This document shows positions 17,801 to 24,655 of a stretch of DNA of 41,029 nt, piece by piece. The position numbers were made by a program, and so were the translations under genes. The notes under the pieces are model-generated. The model saw nothing but the letters and a program-made list of their open reading frames with translations. It did not search any database and was not told the DNA's origin. Numbering within the stretch: position 1 is the first letter of the stretch; each line of letters opens with the position of its first letter. Source of the stretch: an uncultured Clostridia bacterium (lineage in GTDB: Bacteria > Bacillota > Clostridia > Oscillospirales > Ruminococcaceae); assembly GCA_947627455.1 (NCBI GenBank), contig CANQWC010000019.1, forward strand, positions 1-41,029, read 5' to 3'.

Positions 17801-18213
17801 TTATTTTCCGTGAGCCGCTGCGCTTCGAGGGCTTTAAATTCACAAAACTCCCGACGGTCGGGACCGAAATCCCCGCAAAATCCCGCGAAAGGGTCTTCGG
17901 CGACGCTTTCACCGAGACAGATTCCGCCATCGAGCGCATCGGAAACAACGTTACCGTGGTGTTTGAGGGCCTTTGCCCCGAGCAGCGGGTGAAAAAGCTT
18001 GTCATCAGCGGCCGCACCCGAAACGACACCGAGAGCATTCGCGTCGTTGCCGACACCGCCGAGGGCCAAAAGGTTTGGGTGGTTTCTTTCCCGAGCGTCG
18101 ATGAATATTCCGAGCAGGAATTTTCGGTGGATATTCCCGAGGGTTCGCTCGCGCTGACGCTTATATTCCTCCCCGGGTGCGATTTCGACCTCAAATCAAT
18201 AAAATTATTATAA
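14857..18213 (+). CDS. Large cytoplasmic GH2 glycosidase (beta-galactosidase-like) with C-terminal accessory domains
   Basis: Retaining beta-glycosidase; beta-galactosidase is the best guess, but GH2 also covers beta-glucuronidase and beta-mannosidase. Domains of the 1118 residues: sugar-binding sandwich (1 to about 160), Ig-like sandwich (to about 260), TIM barrel (to about 560) with acid/base Glu369 in MWSIGNEISD and nucleophile Glu448 in VIYGSETSS, then an Ig-like module (WDFNEGQLIDLFIFSNC), a bacterial Ig-like segment around GRLIGLDNGDST, and two C-terminal beta-sandwiches that look like carbohydrate-binding modules (one ending FREPLRFEGFKF). No signal peptide, so imported oligosaccharides are the likely substrate. 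AAAGGAGG is 6 nt before the ATG. No clear terminator follows. Confidence 0.85.
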   Translation: MKRTLLNRGWQFCLCPPDGTPTDFSPVDIPHDWLIYDAKNLYKDGDGYYRRTVEIADPKKNYTLRFEGVYQDCTVFLNGREIFEWKYGYTTFDVPLGGVAEGENTVEVLVRHRHPNSRWYSGAGIYRSVWLTEKGGSEILPDGVYVAPKKTADGFATEIDTEVRGSGEALLRHTVTSKSGEVITCGEEKITLNEEASTVSICLPECSPKCWSPEEPNLYTLKTELIQNGEVVDEVIQNIGYKTLEFTTDRGLFLNGRPYKLLGTCIHHDCGALGSAVNKAAIRRQFEILKEMGVNSLRTSHNPPAIEFLNLCDEMGFLVDNECFDMWERPKNKYDYHRFFPEWHERDVASWVRRDRSRACMLMWSIGNEISDTNFLPRGVEVTKELKRCVRLHDYKNLYPVTLGSNTMYTEGGQECAKHLDVVGYNYLERLYDEHHEKYPDWVIYGSETSSTYQSRGVYHFPAATVTSTYDDEQCSSLLNCATSYGAINSEYNITIDRVKKFSLGQYTWTALDYIGEPTPFHTKNSHFGHVDTAGFPKDTYYAYKAEWNLTGEPFVHLYPYWDFNEGQLIDLFIFSNCFESELWVNGECLGRHRHDHSGFGKLSGRWQVPYHRGEITAIGYDEQGREVARMTRKSFGDPAEISLKPDRKSLSANGEDLIYVEIGMLDKSGSPVENARNRVSVHVTGAGRLIGLDNGDSTDYDQYKGTSRRLFNGKLLAIIGARDFAGDIKMTVESVGLPEKTVRFTALPFDGEAACCSAENTESDFNAEVPVRRIDLKVSAQTLTPERRTVTAEAKLYPENTTFTPDDIMFKVTSDAGVVTNLSKVEFSGGKAVVTAVGDGDYRLRAYCKNGTPFDAILSEIELKNEGFGAASFDPYGDTVSASLCSSESAPLQVVMKGGLQTLKEECSIGFDNVDFGKIGAEELTVGIFSYSSEPIPFDLCDGEVKLIASFVYQAESQWNTYKYNTFRLPERLRGMKDLKFIFREPLRFEGFKFTKLPTVGTEIPAKSRERVFGDAFTETDSAIERIGNNVTVVFEGLCPEQRVKKLVISGRTRNDTESIRVVADTAEGQKVWVVSFPSVDEYSEQEFSVDIPEGSLALTLIFLPGCDFDLKSIKLL

Positions 18214-18273
18214 TTTATCAACAGCGTTGAAAAATTATGTATCTGCGCAATATTTGTCTTCTTAAATATGTAG

Positions 18274-18329
18274 AAAAACTCAACTGATAGTGGTATAATT
18301 CAAAAACTCAACTGATAGTGGTATAATTC
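18274..18329 (+). repeat. Perfect tandem duplication of a 28-bp promoter unit
   Basis: Positions 18274-18301 and 18302-18329 are identical. Each copy ends in TGGTATAATTC, an extended -10 box (TATAAT at 18294-18299 and 18322-18327), and contains the small palindrome ACTGATAGT. The -35 hexamers 17 bp upstream are weak (TAGAAA, TTCAAA). Just downstream lies the inverted repeat TGAGT-ATTA-ACTCA (18333-18346), a possible operator. The duplication supplies two start points for the following binding-protein gene. Confidence 0.85.
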
Positions 18330-18368
18330 AAATGAGTATTAACTCAATTCATTGAAAGGAACCTGAAT

Positions 18369-19817
18369 ATGAAAAGAATTATCGCTATCCTTCTTGCCGC
18401 GGTGTTCATCGTCGCGCTGGTCGGCTGCGGTCGGGGCAAGCGCCAGCCGATACAGCTGACCCTTTCGACCGAAGACTCGGCCGCCATTCTTGCCGCCGCA
18501 GGAATCAGACTGCCCGACGCTGAGGAGGTCTCATGCCGCGGCACCGAGATCGTCTATTTCAGTTGGATCGACCTCATGAACAACTATTCCGAGGACGAGA
18601 TCGTCAACACGGGATACTGGACCTTCCAGAACAAGTATGACTGCAAGGTCGTCTTTTACGAGACTACATACGACACCCGTTATGACGAGCTTGCAAACCT
18701 CGTTCTCGCGAGCGATTCGCCCGACTTCTTCCCCGCGGGGGTAAGCTCTGAGGCGACCTTCCCGATGCACTGCATCAACAAGACCTTTGTGCCTGTCGAC
18801 GACTATATCGACTATACCGAACCCCTCTGGGAGGATATGGCCGATTCGGCTGAGGCTTTTGCCCTCGGAAGCAGACACTTCGCGTTCATCACCGATATCA
18901 CCTTCCGCAACATCTGCCCCTACAACAGAAGAGTTATTGAGGAATGGGGATTCGACGACCCCGCCGAGCTCTATTACAACGACGACTGGACTTGGAGCAA
19001 GTTCTATGAAATGTGCGAAGAATTCAGCGACGCTGATGACAACCGCTTCGCCCTCGACGGCTATGCCTACAACGGCGCGCTGGCTCAGGAGGCATCGGGC
19101 TCGAAGATCGTTCTTAAGGACGAAAACGGCAACTACATTTCCAACCTCGACGACCCGATTCTTGAGCAGGCCAACAACCTTGTCTATGAGCTCGTCAAGA
19201 ATGACCTTGTCTATCACGAGGGCAACTCTTACTGGGCGGGCCGCGACAACCACACCGAGGGCGCAGGCGTAAAGGACGGCCTCTGCCTCTTCTACATCAC
19301 CCCGTTCGGCAACATTCGCAACACTGTTGAAAGCATCTCCGCCGTTTGGGGCGATGTCACCGCAAACGAGCTCATGTTCGTTCCTCTGCCGAGAAACGAC
19401 GAGGGCGACGGTGAATACTACCTTGCCTCTGTCCCCTCGGGCTATATGCTCGTTCAGGGTGCCAAGAACCCCGAAGGCGTTGCGCTTTACTCGGCATGTG
19501 AGAGGTTCAAGATCATCGACCCGACTGTCGACAGAATCGACCGCCGCCAGCTTCAGGACGTATATCTCTGGACTCAGGACATGCTCGACATGTACGACGA
19601 GTGCCGCGAGATAATCCTCAAGAATTCCTACATGTACTACAACGGCAACTTCATTCCGAACCTCAACACCGTTTATGAGCACTTCCGCGATGAAATTGCA
19701 AGAAGCGGTGCTCAGGTCACATGGGCCCAGCTCAAAGAGCAATACACCGATCAGTTTGAGTACTATCTCCAAGAGCAGAATGATACGATAAACAAATACA
19801 TCGCAGAGAACCCGTAA
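18369..19817 (+). CDS. Extracellular solute-binding lipoprotein, family 1 (sugar ABC type)
   Basis: Likely captures a carbohydrate outside the cell for an ABC importer. The 482-residue protein starts with a lipoprotein signal ending VALVGC (Cys20). The mature part shows the family-1 pattern: a QNKYDCKV strand, DELANLVLASDSPDFF, a central FRNICPYNRRVIEEWGFDDP hinge segment, WTWSKFYEMCEEF, and a late GYMLVQGAKNPEGVALY. GAAAGGA is 8 nt before the ATG. No permease or ATPase gene of the matching (MalFG) type lies beside it, so its transporter partner must be elsewhere in the genome. It stands alone between the duplicated promoter and a strong terminator. Confidence 0.82.
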   Translation: MKRIIAILLAAVFIVALVGCGRGKRQPIQLTLSTEDSAAILAAAGIRLPDAEEVSCRGTEIVYFSWIDLMNNYSEDEIVNTGYWTFQNKYDCKVVFYETTYDTRYDELANLVLASDSPDFFPAGVSSEATFPMHCINKTFVPVDDYIDYTEPLWEDMADSAEAFALGSRHFAFITDITFRNICPYNRRVIEEWGFDDPAELYYNDDWTWSKFYEMCEEFSDADDNRFALDGYAYNGALAQEASGSKIVLKDENGNYISNLDDPILEQANNLVYELVKNDLVYHEGNSYWAGRDNHTEGAGVKDGLCLFYITPFGNIRNTVESISAVWGDVTANELMFVPLPRNDEGDGEYYLASVPSGYMLVQGAKNPEGVALYSACERFKIIDPTVDRIDRRQLQDVYLWTQDMLDMYDECREIILKNSYMYYNGNFIPNLNTVYEHFRDEIARSGAQVTWAQLKEQYTDQFEYYLQEQNDTINKYIAENP

Positions 19818-19832
19818 AACGGCAAAAGAAAG

Positions 19833-19860
19833 CCCCTCATTCTGAGGGGATTATTTTTTT
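19833..19860 (+). terminator. Terminator between converging binding-protein gene and malQ
   Basis: CCCCTCA-TTC-TGAGGGG followed by ATTATTTTTTT. On the opposite strand the tail is CTTTCTTTT, so termination of malQ here is weaker. The tail reaches the malQ stop codon at 19859. Confidence 0.88.
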
Positions 19861-21382
19861 ATCTGAACACATATCCCGTTTCGGCGTCGGGGCGCGACCA
19901 ACTTATCGCACCCGCGCGGTTATAGGTTTCGGTGAGGTTTCTTAGCTTTTCCTTTACCCCGCCGCAAAGCTGCTTCTTTGAGGCCCTCCACCGCCAGTTT
20001 AGGCCGACCGTCGACGGAACGTTTATCCTCGCCGAGTTATCGAGACTCAAAAGGTCCTGAAGCTGAGTTATCGCGGTCTCGGCGGTCGAGCCCCACGCGA
20101 GCCTCAGCAGCGCATCGGGAATTTCGGCGCGGGATTTCACCCCGCAGTAGTCGAGGCAGAAGCTGAGCTCTCTGCCCTCAAGCTTTTCCGCCCAGCCGAG
20201 CGCGGTGTCGCTGTCGTGGGTCGAGGTATAGACTATGCACCGCGAATCGGCATAGTTTGTCGGCAGGTATTTGCTCGTCGAGCTCGGGTCAAAGGCAAAC
20301 TGGAGGACTTTCATTCCCGAGTAGCCCGTCTGCGCGATGAGCTCGCTGACATCGCCCGTTATAAAGCCGAGGTCTTCGGCGATTATGTTCTTTTTGCCGA
20401 GCCAGTAGTTTGTCGAGTTGAAGAGCTTCATTCTCGGGCCCTCGCGCCAGAAGCCGTTGACGGCGTTCTTATCGCCCCACGGCACTGAGTAATATCCCGC
20501 AAAGGCGCGGAAGTGGTCGATTCGCAGGACGTCGTAGATATCGGTCTCAAAGCCTATGCGGTCGATCCACCATTTATAGCCGTTCTGCTCCATGTCGGCC
20601 CAGTTGTAGAGGGGGTTGCCCCAAAGCTGACCATCGGCGGCGTAACCGTCGGGTGGGCAGCCCGCGACGCACTTCGGTTTTTTCTCGGCGTCGAACTCAA
20701 AAAGCTCGGGCGAGAGCCACGCCTCAACACTGTCATAGGCGCAGTAGATGGGCATGTCGCCGATTATCTGCACTCCCCTGCTGTTGGCATAGCTTTTCAG
20801 GGCAAACCACTGTTTGTAGAACTCGAACTGTAAGAACAGCTGAAAATCTATCTCGTCGGCGAGGTCTCTTCTCGCCTTGGCGACGGTCTCGGGCTCTGCC
20901 ATTCTGAGGTCTTCCTCCCACTCATACCAAGGCGAGCCGCCGTGAAGGTTTTTCTCGGCCATGAAAAGCGCATAGTCGGGCGCCCAATCGGCGTTTTTCT
21001 CAAGAAAGCGGTCATACTCATCGCCGCCGCCGAAACGCGCATATGCCTTTCTCAGCACCTTGAAAACGGTGTTGTAAAGCTGCCCGTAATCTATGTATAT
21101 CGGGTCGGCGCCGAAGTCGACGCCTTTATAATCCTCGGGCGTCAGAAGGCCGTCGGCCTCAAGAGCCTCAAAGTCGATGAAATACGGGTTTCCCGCCCGC
21201 GATGAAAACGACTGATAAGGGCTTTCGCCGAAACCCGTCGGCGAAAGCGGCAATATCTGCCAATATTTCTGCTTTGCGTCGACCAAAAAGTCGATGAAGT
21301 CCCTCGCCTCGCTGCCGAGCTTTCCGATTCCGTATTCCCCGGGGAGCGACGCCACCCCGAGCAGTATTCCGCTTGATCTCAT
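19859..21382 (-). CDS. malQ: 4-alpha-glucanotransferase (amylomaltase, GH77)
   Basis: Transfers alpha-1,4-glucan segments between maltodextrins in the cytoplasm. The 507 residues match family length. Landmarks are SPTGFGESPYQSFSSRAGNP, LRIDHFRAFAGYYSVP (nucleophile Asp), IIAEDLGFIT (acid/base Glu) and YTSTHDSDTALGW (third acidic residue). The start at 21382 is supported by AAAGGA 8-9 nt upstream and by homology to the usual N-terminus (SSGILLGVASLPGEYGIG). The frame extends upstream but only into the preceding gene. It lies 19 nt after that metallo-hydrolase gene and probably shares its transcript. Confidence 0.95.
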   Translation of the reverse strand: MRSSGILLGVASLPGEYGIGKLGSEARDFIDFLVDAKQKYWQILPLSPTGFGESPYQSFSSRAGNPYFIDFEALEADGLLTPEDYKGVDFGADPIYIDYGQLYNTVFKVLRKAYARFGGGDEYDRFLEKNADWAPDYALFMAEKNLHGGSPWYEWEEDLRMAEPETVAKARRDLADEIDFQLFLQFEFYKQWFALKSYANSRGVQIIGDMPIYCAYDSVEAWLSPELFEFDAEKKPKCVAGCPPDGYAADGQLWGNPLYNWADMEQNGYKWWIDRIGFETDIYDVLRIDHFRAFAGYYSVPWGDKNAVNGFWREGPRMKLFNSTNYWLGKKNIIAEDLGFITGDVSELIAQTGYSGMKVLQFAFDPSSTSKYLPTNYADSRCIVYTSTHDSDTALGWAEKLEGRELSFCLDYCGVKSRAEIPDALLRLAWGSTAETAITQLQDLLSLDNSARINVPSTVGLNWRWRASKKQLCGGVKEKLRNLTETYNRAGAISWSRPDAETGYVFR

Positions 21383-21401
21383 ATGAATTTTCCTTTCAGA
21401 T

Positions 21402-22010
21402 TTATTCTGCCGATATAAATGCCGAATTTTTGGTTCTTCGCGAATATATTTTTTCAAGCCCGCTGATAACTTCGCCTTTCGGGTAAAGAAATTTCGGGTC
21501 ATGGCTCAGAAGAAAATACTCAGCCGAAAGACTTTTCAGCTTTGCGATCTGCTCTTTGAGAATTCCCGAGTTGTAGACCGCGCCGCCCTTTTTCTCGGCG
21601 GGGTAGATTCCATCGCCCAAAAAAGCGCAGCGGCCTATCTGAAGCCCCAGCGAGCCCTTTGCGTGGGTCGACGGCAGCGGAAAGATCAGGATATCCTCGC
21701 CGTCGTGAAGAAAAATATCACCCGAAACGGGCGTCCCCCTGCCGATGTATTTAAGCGTGTTCGCGCCGAGGTAGATTTTTTCGGGCGATATTCCGCCCAG
21801 CCCGCCGACGTGGTCGGGGTGAAAGTGCGAAAGAACGCAGGCGGTTTTTAAGCCGCGCGTGTCGATTTCTCCGACGGTTTTCTCAACAGAACCGACGTCA
21901 AACAGCCAGAGATATTTGTCGCCGTAAAACACGCCGATGTCCGAAGAAAGGGGCTCCTCCGCCGCAGGCACGCAGTAAATTTCGCCGAAAACGCTGACAA
22001 GCTCGGTCAC
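21402..22010 (-). CDS. Metallo-beta-lactamase-fold hydrolase
   Basis: Probable zinc hydrolase of unknown substrate. The 202 residues contain the metal motif HxHxDH (LSHFHPDHVGGL), a later His in LPSTHAKGSLGL, and Asp in FLGDGIYP, then SHDPKF with a terminal His, the glyoxalase-II-like arrangement. I choose the GTG at 22010, which has GGAGGT 6 nt upstream. An in-frame ATG at 22055 lies upstream of the -10 box and cannot be in the mRNA. First gene of a pair with malQ. Confidence 0.8.
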   Translation of the reverse strand: MTELVSVFGEIYCVPAAEEPLSSDIGVFYGDKYLWLFDVGSVEKTVGEIDTRGLKTACVLSHFHPDHVGGLGGISPEKIYLGANTLKYIGRGTPVSGDIFLHDGEDILIFPLPSTHAKGSLGLQIGRCAFLGDGIYPAEKKGGAVYNSGILKEQIAKLKSLSAEYFLLSHDPKFLYPKGEVISGLEKIYSRRTKNSAFISAE

Positions 22011-22043
22011 ATTCACACCTCCGCGCTGAAATATGCCTTGAAT

Positions 22044-22072
22044 ATAATAACACATTATTTTAAAAAAATCAA
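22044..22072 (-). promoter_or_regulatory. Promoter of the metallo-hydrolase/malQ pair
   Basis: TTGATT (22067-22072), 17 bp, then TATTAT (22044-22049) preceded by TGT on the minus strand. A start near 22037 leaves a leader of about 27 nt to the GTG at 22010. Confidence 0.7.
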
Positions 22073-22093
22073 CTTTTTAAAGCGTCTCCGCGC

Positions 22094-22122
22094 AAAAAAA
22101 GAGCCGACCCTCGGGTCGACCC
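22094..22122 (-). terminator. Terminator of the opp operon
   Basis: On the minus strand GTCGACCC pairs with GGGTCGGC (one G-T pair), followed by CTC and seven T. It lies a few bases after the stop of the last gene of the operon. Confidence 0.8.
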
Positions 22123-22132
22123 TATACTTATG

Positions 22133-23341
22133 CTATCTAATCTTCGCTTCTCTGTCCGAACAGACCGCCTTATCGCCGTCGAAATAGATATACTCAACGC
22201 CGCCGATGCCGTCAAGCGCCGCCTTATCGAGGCTCTCGGCGAGGTAAATCGGCGAAAGCGCCAGCGCAATATCGGCGCAACCGAGGTCAGGCGACCACGC
22301 GGTGAGCTCGCTGAGGGCGCAGACGGGTCTGCCGCTGCTCGGCGAAAGATAAGGGCCGCGAACCGAGCCGTCGGTCAGGGTGACAAACCGCCGCTCGTCG
22401 CCCGAAACGCAGGGAAAGCTCCTGAACTGAACAAACGCGCACGGGCCGACATAGCGAAGCTCGGCGTCGGAAAAGACCCTGCCGCCGCTGTTTCTCAAAA
22501 TGCTCAGCCCAAACTCGCCGCCTCGGGCATCAAGATTTCTGACGTAGCCGTCAAAGCTCGAAATAAGGCCGTTTGTGAGCCCCTCGCCCGAAAGTTTTTC
22601 CGCGATGTAATCGGCGACAAAGGCGTTTTTAAGCCAGAAGAAGTCAAAAATCACGCTGAACTCGTTCTCCCGAAGAAAACTGAGGTACTCTTCCGAGACC
22701 CTGAGCATAAGCTTTCCGCCGCCCAAGAGAACGACGTCTACCGAGTTTTTGTCGCACGCAAAGCCCGCGATCTCGGCAAAAAGCCCGCCGATCTCAGGGT
22801 TTAAAATCGGGTCAAAGTCGTATGCCCCGTCGGGCGACTGCATATAAAACAGGTCGTCATAGACGGAGTAAGCGGGTCCCAAGTATGCGGTTCTGTCGCC
22901 GCTTTCCGAGTATTTTTCGAGAGCGGAATAAAGCGCCTCATCGACCGAAATTTCCTCGTTCGGGTGAGCGTTCATATAGCCGAGATTCACAACGCCCTCG
23001 AATTCCTCATAGGCGTTGAAAAGCCGATAAGCCTCGACCGAAGCCTGAGAATAGACCTCGGTGACGGCTCTTGCCTCATTGTGAACCGAGCCCCCGCTTC
23101 CGACGTCATACATCAGCGTGAAATCAACCGCGCAGTTGGCCTCGGCGGTGCTGACGTTTATCTCGCGCCAGCCCGCGTCGCCGTTTATAAGCTTTGTAAA
23201 TCCGTAAGCAAGCGCCGAAGCGCCCAAAATCAGGAAGAAAACGGCAGCGGCAATCCGAAGTTTCAAGTGATCGGTTTGCAGCTCAACCTTTTCAACCGCT
23301 CGGGGGCCCTTCGGCGTGCGGTTTTTAGCGTAGCGTGCCAA
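22133..23341 (-). CDS. Membrane-anchored ApbE-like protein with a degraded active site
   Basis: No confident function. One N-terminal transmembrane helix (AAAVFFLILGASALAYGFT) anchors a roughly 350-residue exterior domain whose blocks follow the ApbE flavin transferase order: FDPILNPEIGGLF (as FDPTVGPL), FDFFWLKNAFVADYIA (as iDLGGIAKGYAAD), GLTNGLISSFDG (as the inlGGN block), YLSPSSGRPV (as HxIDPxTGxP) and SPDLGCADIALALS (as PDAxxADALAT). The His of the HxIDPxTG block is absent and the Thr of ADALAT is replaced by Ala, so flavin transfer is doubtful. The start is uncertain: TTG at 23341 follows GGCGG, while another TTG at 23362 would overlap oppF by 20 nt. It is the last gene of the opp operon, directly after oppF, which suggests a role linked to that transporter. 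Confidence 0.65.
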   Translation of the reverse strand: MARYAKNRTPKGPRAVEKVELQTDHLKLRIAAAVFFLILGASALAYGFTKLINGDAGWREINVSTAEANCAVDFTLMYDVGSGGSVHNEARAVTEVYSQASVEAYRLFNAYEEFEGVVNLGYMNAHPNEEISVDEALYSALEKYSESGDRTAYLGPAYSVYDDLFYMQSPDGAYDFDPILNPEIGGLFAEIAGFACDKNSVDVVLLGGGKLMLRVSEEYLSFLRENEFSVIFDFFWLKNAFVADYIAEKLSGEGLTNGLISSFDGYVRNLDARGGEFGLSILRNSGGRVFSDAELRYVGPCAFVQFRSFPCVSGDERRFVTLTDGSVRGPYLSPSSGRPVCALSELTAWSPDLGCADIALALSPIYLAESLDKAALDGIGGVEYIYFDGDKAVCSDREAKIR

Positions 23342-23342
23342 T

Positions 23343-24641
23343 TTAAATGACCGCCAGAACAAGCATCAGCAGGAATATCGCGAGGATAACGCCGATGGTG
23401 ATAAACCCTGCGATAGCGCCCTTTCTGCATGCCTTATAGTTTCTCATGTGCCTGAATTTCTTGAAGATAAGCCCCGCGATGATGCCGAGAACGGGGAGCA
23501 GGAAGGAAAGAATGACGTAAAGCTTGCTGCCCGTGTCGTGAACGGGTGCGCTGAGGAACTGGGCCTCAGCGGCGGCCTCGGCGGCGTCAAGCTCCTCATC
23601 GGTCTTCGCGTTGAGCTTTTCGGGGTCTTTGGTGATGGTGATGGCCTTGACCGGCTCGCCCTTCTCCCTGATTTCCTTTGCCTTCTCGATCTCCGCCTTG
23701 TTGCCGTAGATCCAGTGGTCGTGGCCGATGCACACAAACTCGGGCTTGTCGACGCTGTAGTCGTGAATCGACGGGTCGTAGGTATAGAGGACCTTGTTCT
23801 TTTCAAGCTTCGGGTCGGGAATCGGTATCGCGGAGATAAGCGAGTGGGTATAGGGATGCAGCGGGAAGTTAAATAGCTCCTCCGCGTCGGCTATCTCGAC
23901 GATTCTGCCCTTATAGATAACGCCGATCCTGTCCGAAATAAATCTTACGACCGAGAGATCATGGGCGATGAAGAGATATGTGAGGTCCTTTTCTCTCTGG
24001 AACTGTTTCATGAGGTTCAGGACCTGCGCCCTGACCGAAACGTCGAGCGCCGAGATGGGCTCATCGGCAACGACCATTTCGGGCTCCATTACCATCGCCC
24101 TCGCGATTCCTATTCTCTGGCGCTGGCCGCCCGAGAATTCGTGGGGGTAACGGGTGAGGTGCTCGGGCAGAAGGCCTACCGCCTCGATCATGTTCTCGAC
24201 CTTTTTGACCCTGTCCGCCTCGTTTTCAAAGAGGTGGAAGTTATAAAGACCCTCAGAGATGATATAGTCGACAGTTGCGCGCTCGTTGAGCGATGCGGCG
24301 GGGTCTTGGAAAACCATCTGGATATTTCTTATTACCTCGCGGTCAAGAGCATGGGAAATTTTTCCCGAGATCTTTGTTCCGCGATAGTAGATTTCGCCGC
24401 CCGCAAGCGGGTTTACGCGGATAACCGCGCGGCCGATGGTTGTCTTGCCCGAGCCCGACTCGCCGACAAGCGAGAAGGTCTCGCCCTTATAGACATCAAA
24501 AGAGGCGTCCTGAACGGCGCGGACGGCGTTATCGCCTTTGCCGAAAGTAATATCAACGTTTTTAAGCGAAAGAAGAATTTCCTTGCCGTTTTCGTCGACG
24601 GGGCACTCGCCCAGAAGGGTATGTTTTCTTTCTGTACTCAA
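23343..24641 (-). CDS. oppF: Oligopeptide-type ABC importer ATPase with two-helix membrane tail
   Basis: Second ATPase of the importer. The ABC domain is complete: Walker [11 protein letters not shown]-loop [10 protein letters not shown], signature FSGGQRQR, Walker [13 protein letters not shown], switch His in IAHDLSVV, then the Opp-type C-terminal region [13 protein letters not shown]. From about residue 330 an acidic, Ala-rich linker leads to two hydrophobic helices (about 373-393 and 408-432) separated by the basic stretch [15 protein letters not shown]. This is unusual for a cytoplasmic ATPase, and OppF normally ends soon after the HPYT block. The start is TTG at 24641 with GGAGG 9 nt upstream. 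oppD ends 14 nt before it. Confidence 0.85.
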   Translation of the reverse strand: MSTERKHTLLGECPVDENGKEILLSLKNVDITFGKGDNAVRAVQDASFDVYKGETFSLVGESGSGKTTIGRAVIRVNPLAGGEIYYRGTKISGKISHALDREVIRNIQMVFQDPAASLNERATVDYIISEGLYNFHLFENEADRVKKVENMIEAVGLLPEHLTRYPHEFSGGQRQRIGIARAMVMEPEMVVADEPISALDVSVRAQVLNLMKQFQREKDLTYLFIAHDLSVVRFISDRIGVIYKGRIVEIADAEELFNFPLHPYTHSLISAIPIPDPKLEKNKVLYTYDPSIHDYSVDKPEFVCIGHDHWIYGNKAEIEKAKEIREKGEPVKAITITKDPEKLNAKTDEELDAAEAAAEAQFLSAPVHDTGSKLYVILSFLLPVLGIIAGLIFKKFRHMRNYKACRKGAIAGFITIGVILAIFLLMLVLAVI

Positions 24642-24655
24642 ATCTGTCCGCCTCC

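Noticed and set aside
18531-19772. Long antisense frame (413 codons) opposite the sugar-binding protein gene
   Set aside because: It mirrors the codon structure of the real gene, has no ribosome binding site or recognisable domain, and the sense frame has a lipobox and family motifs.
22011-22055. ATG at 22055 as start of the metallo-hydrolase
   Set aside because: It lies upstream of the -10 box at 22044-22049, whereas the GTG at 22010 follows a GGAGGT site at good spacing.
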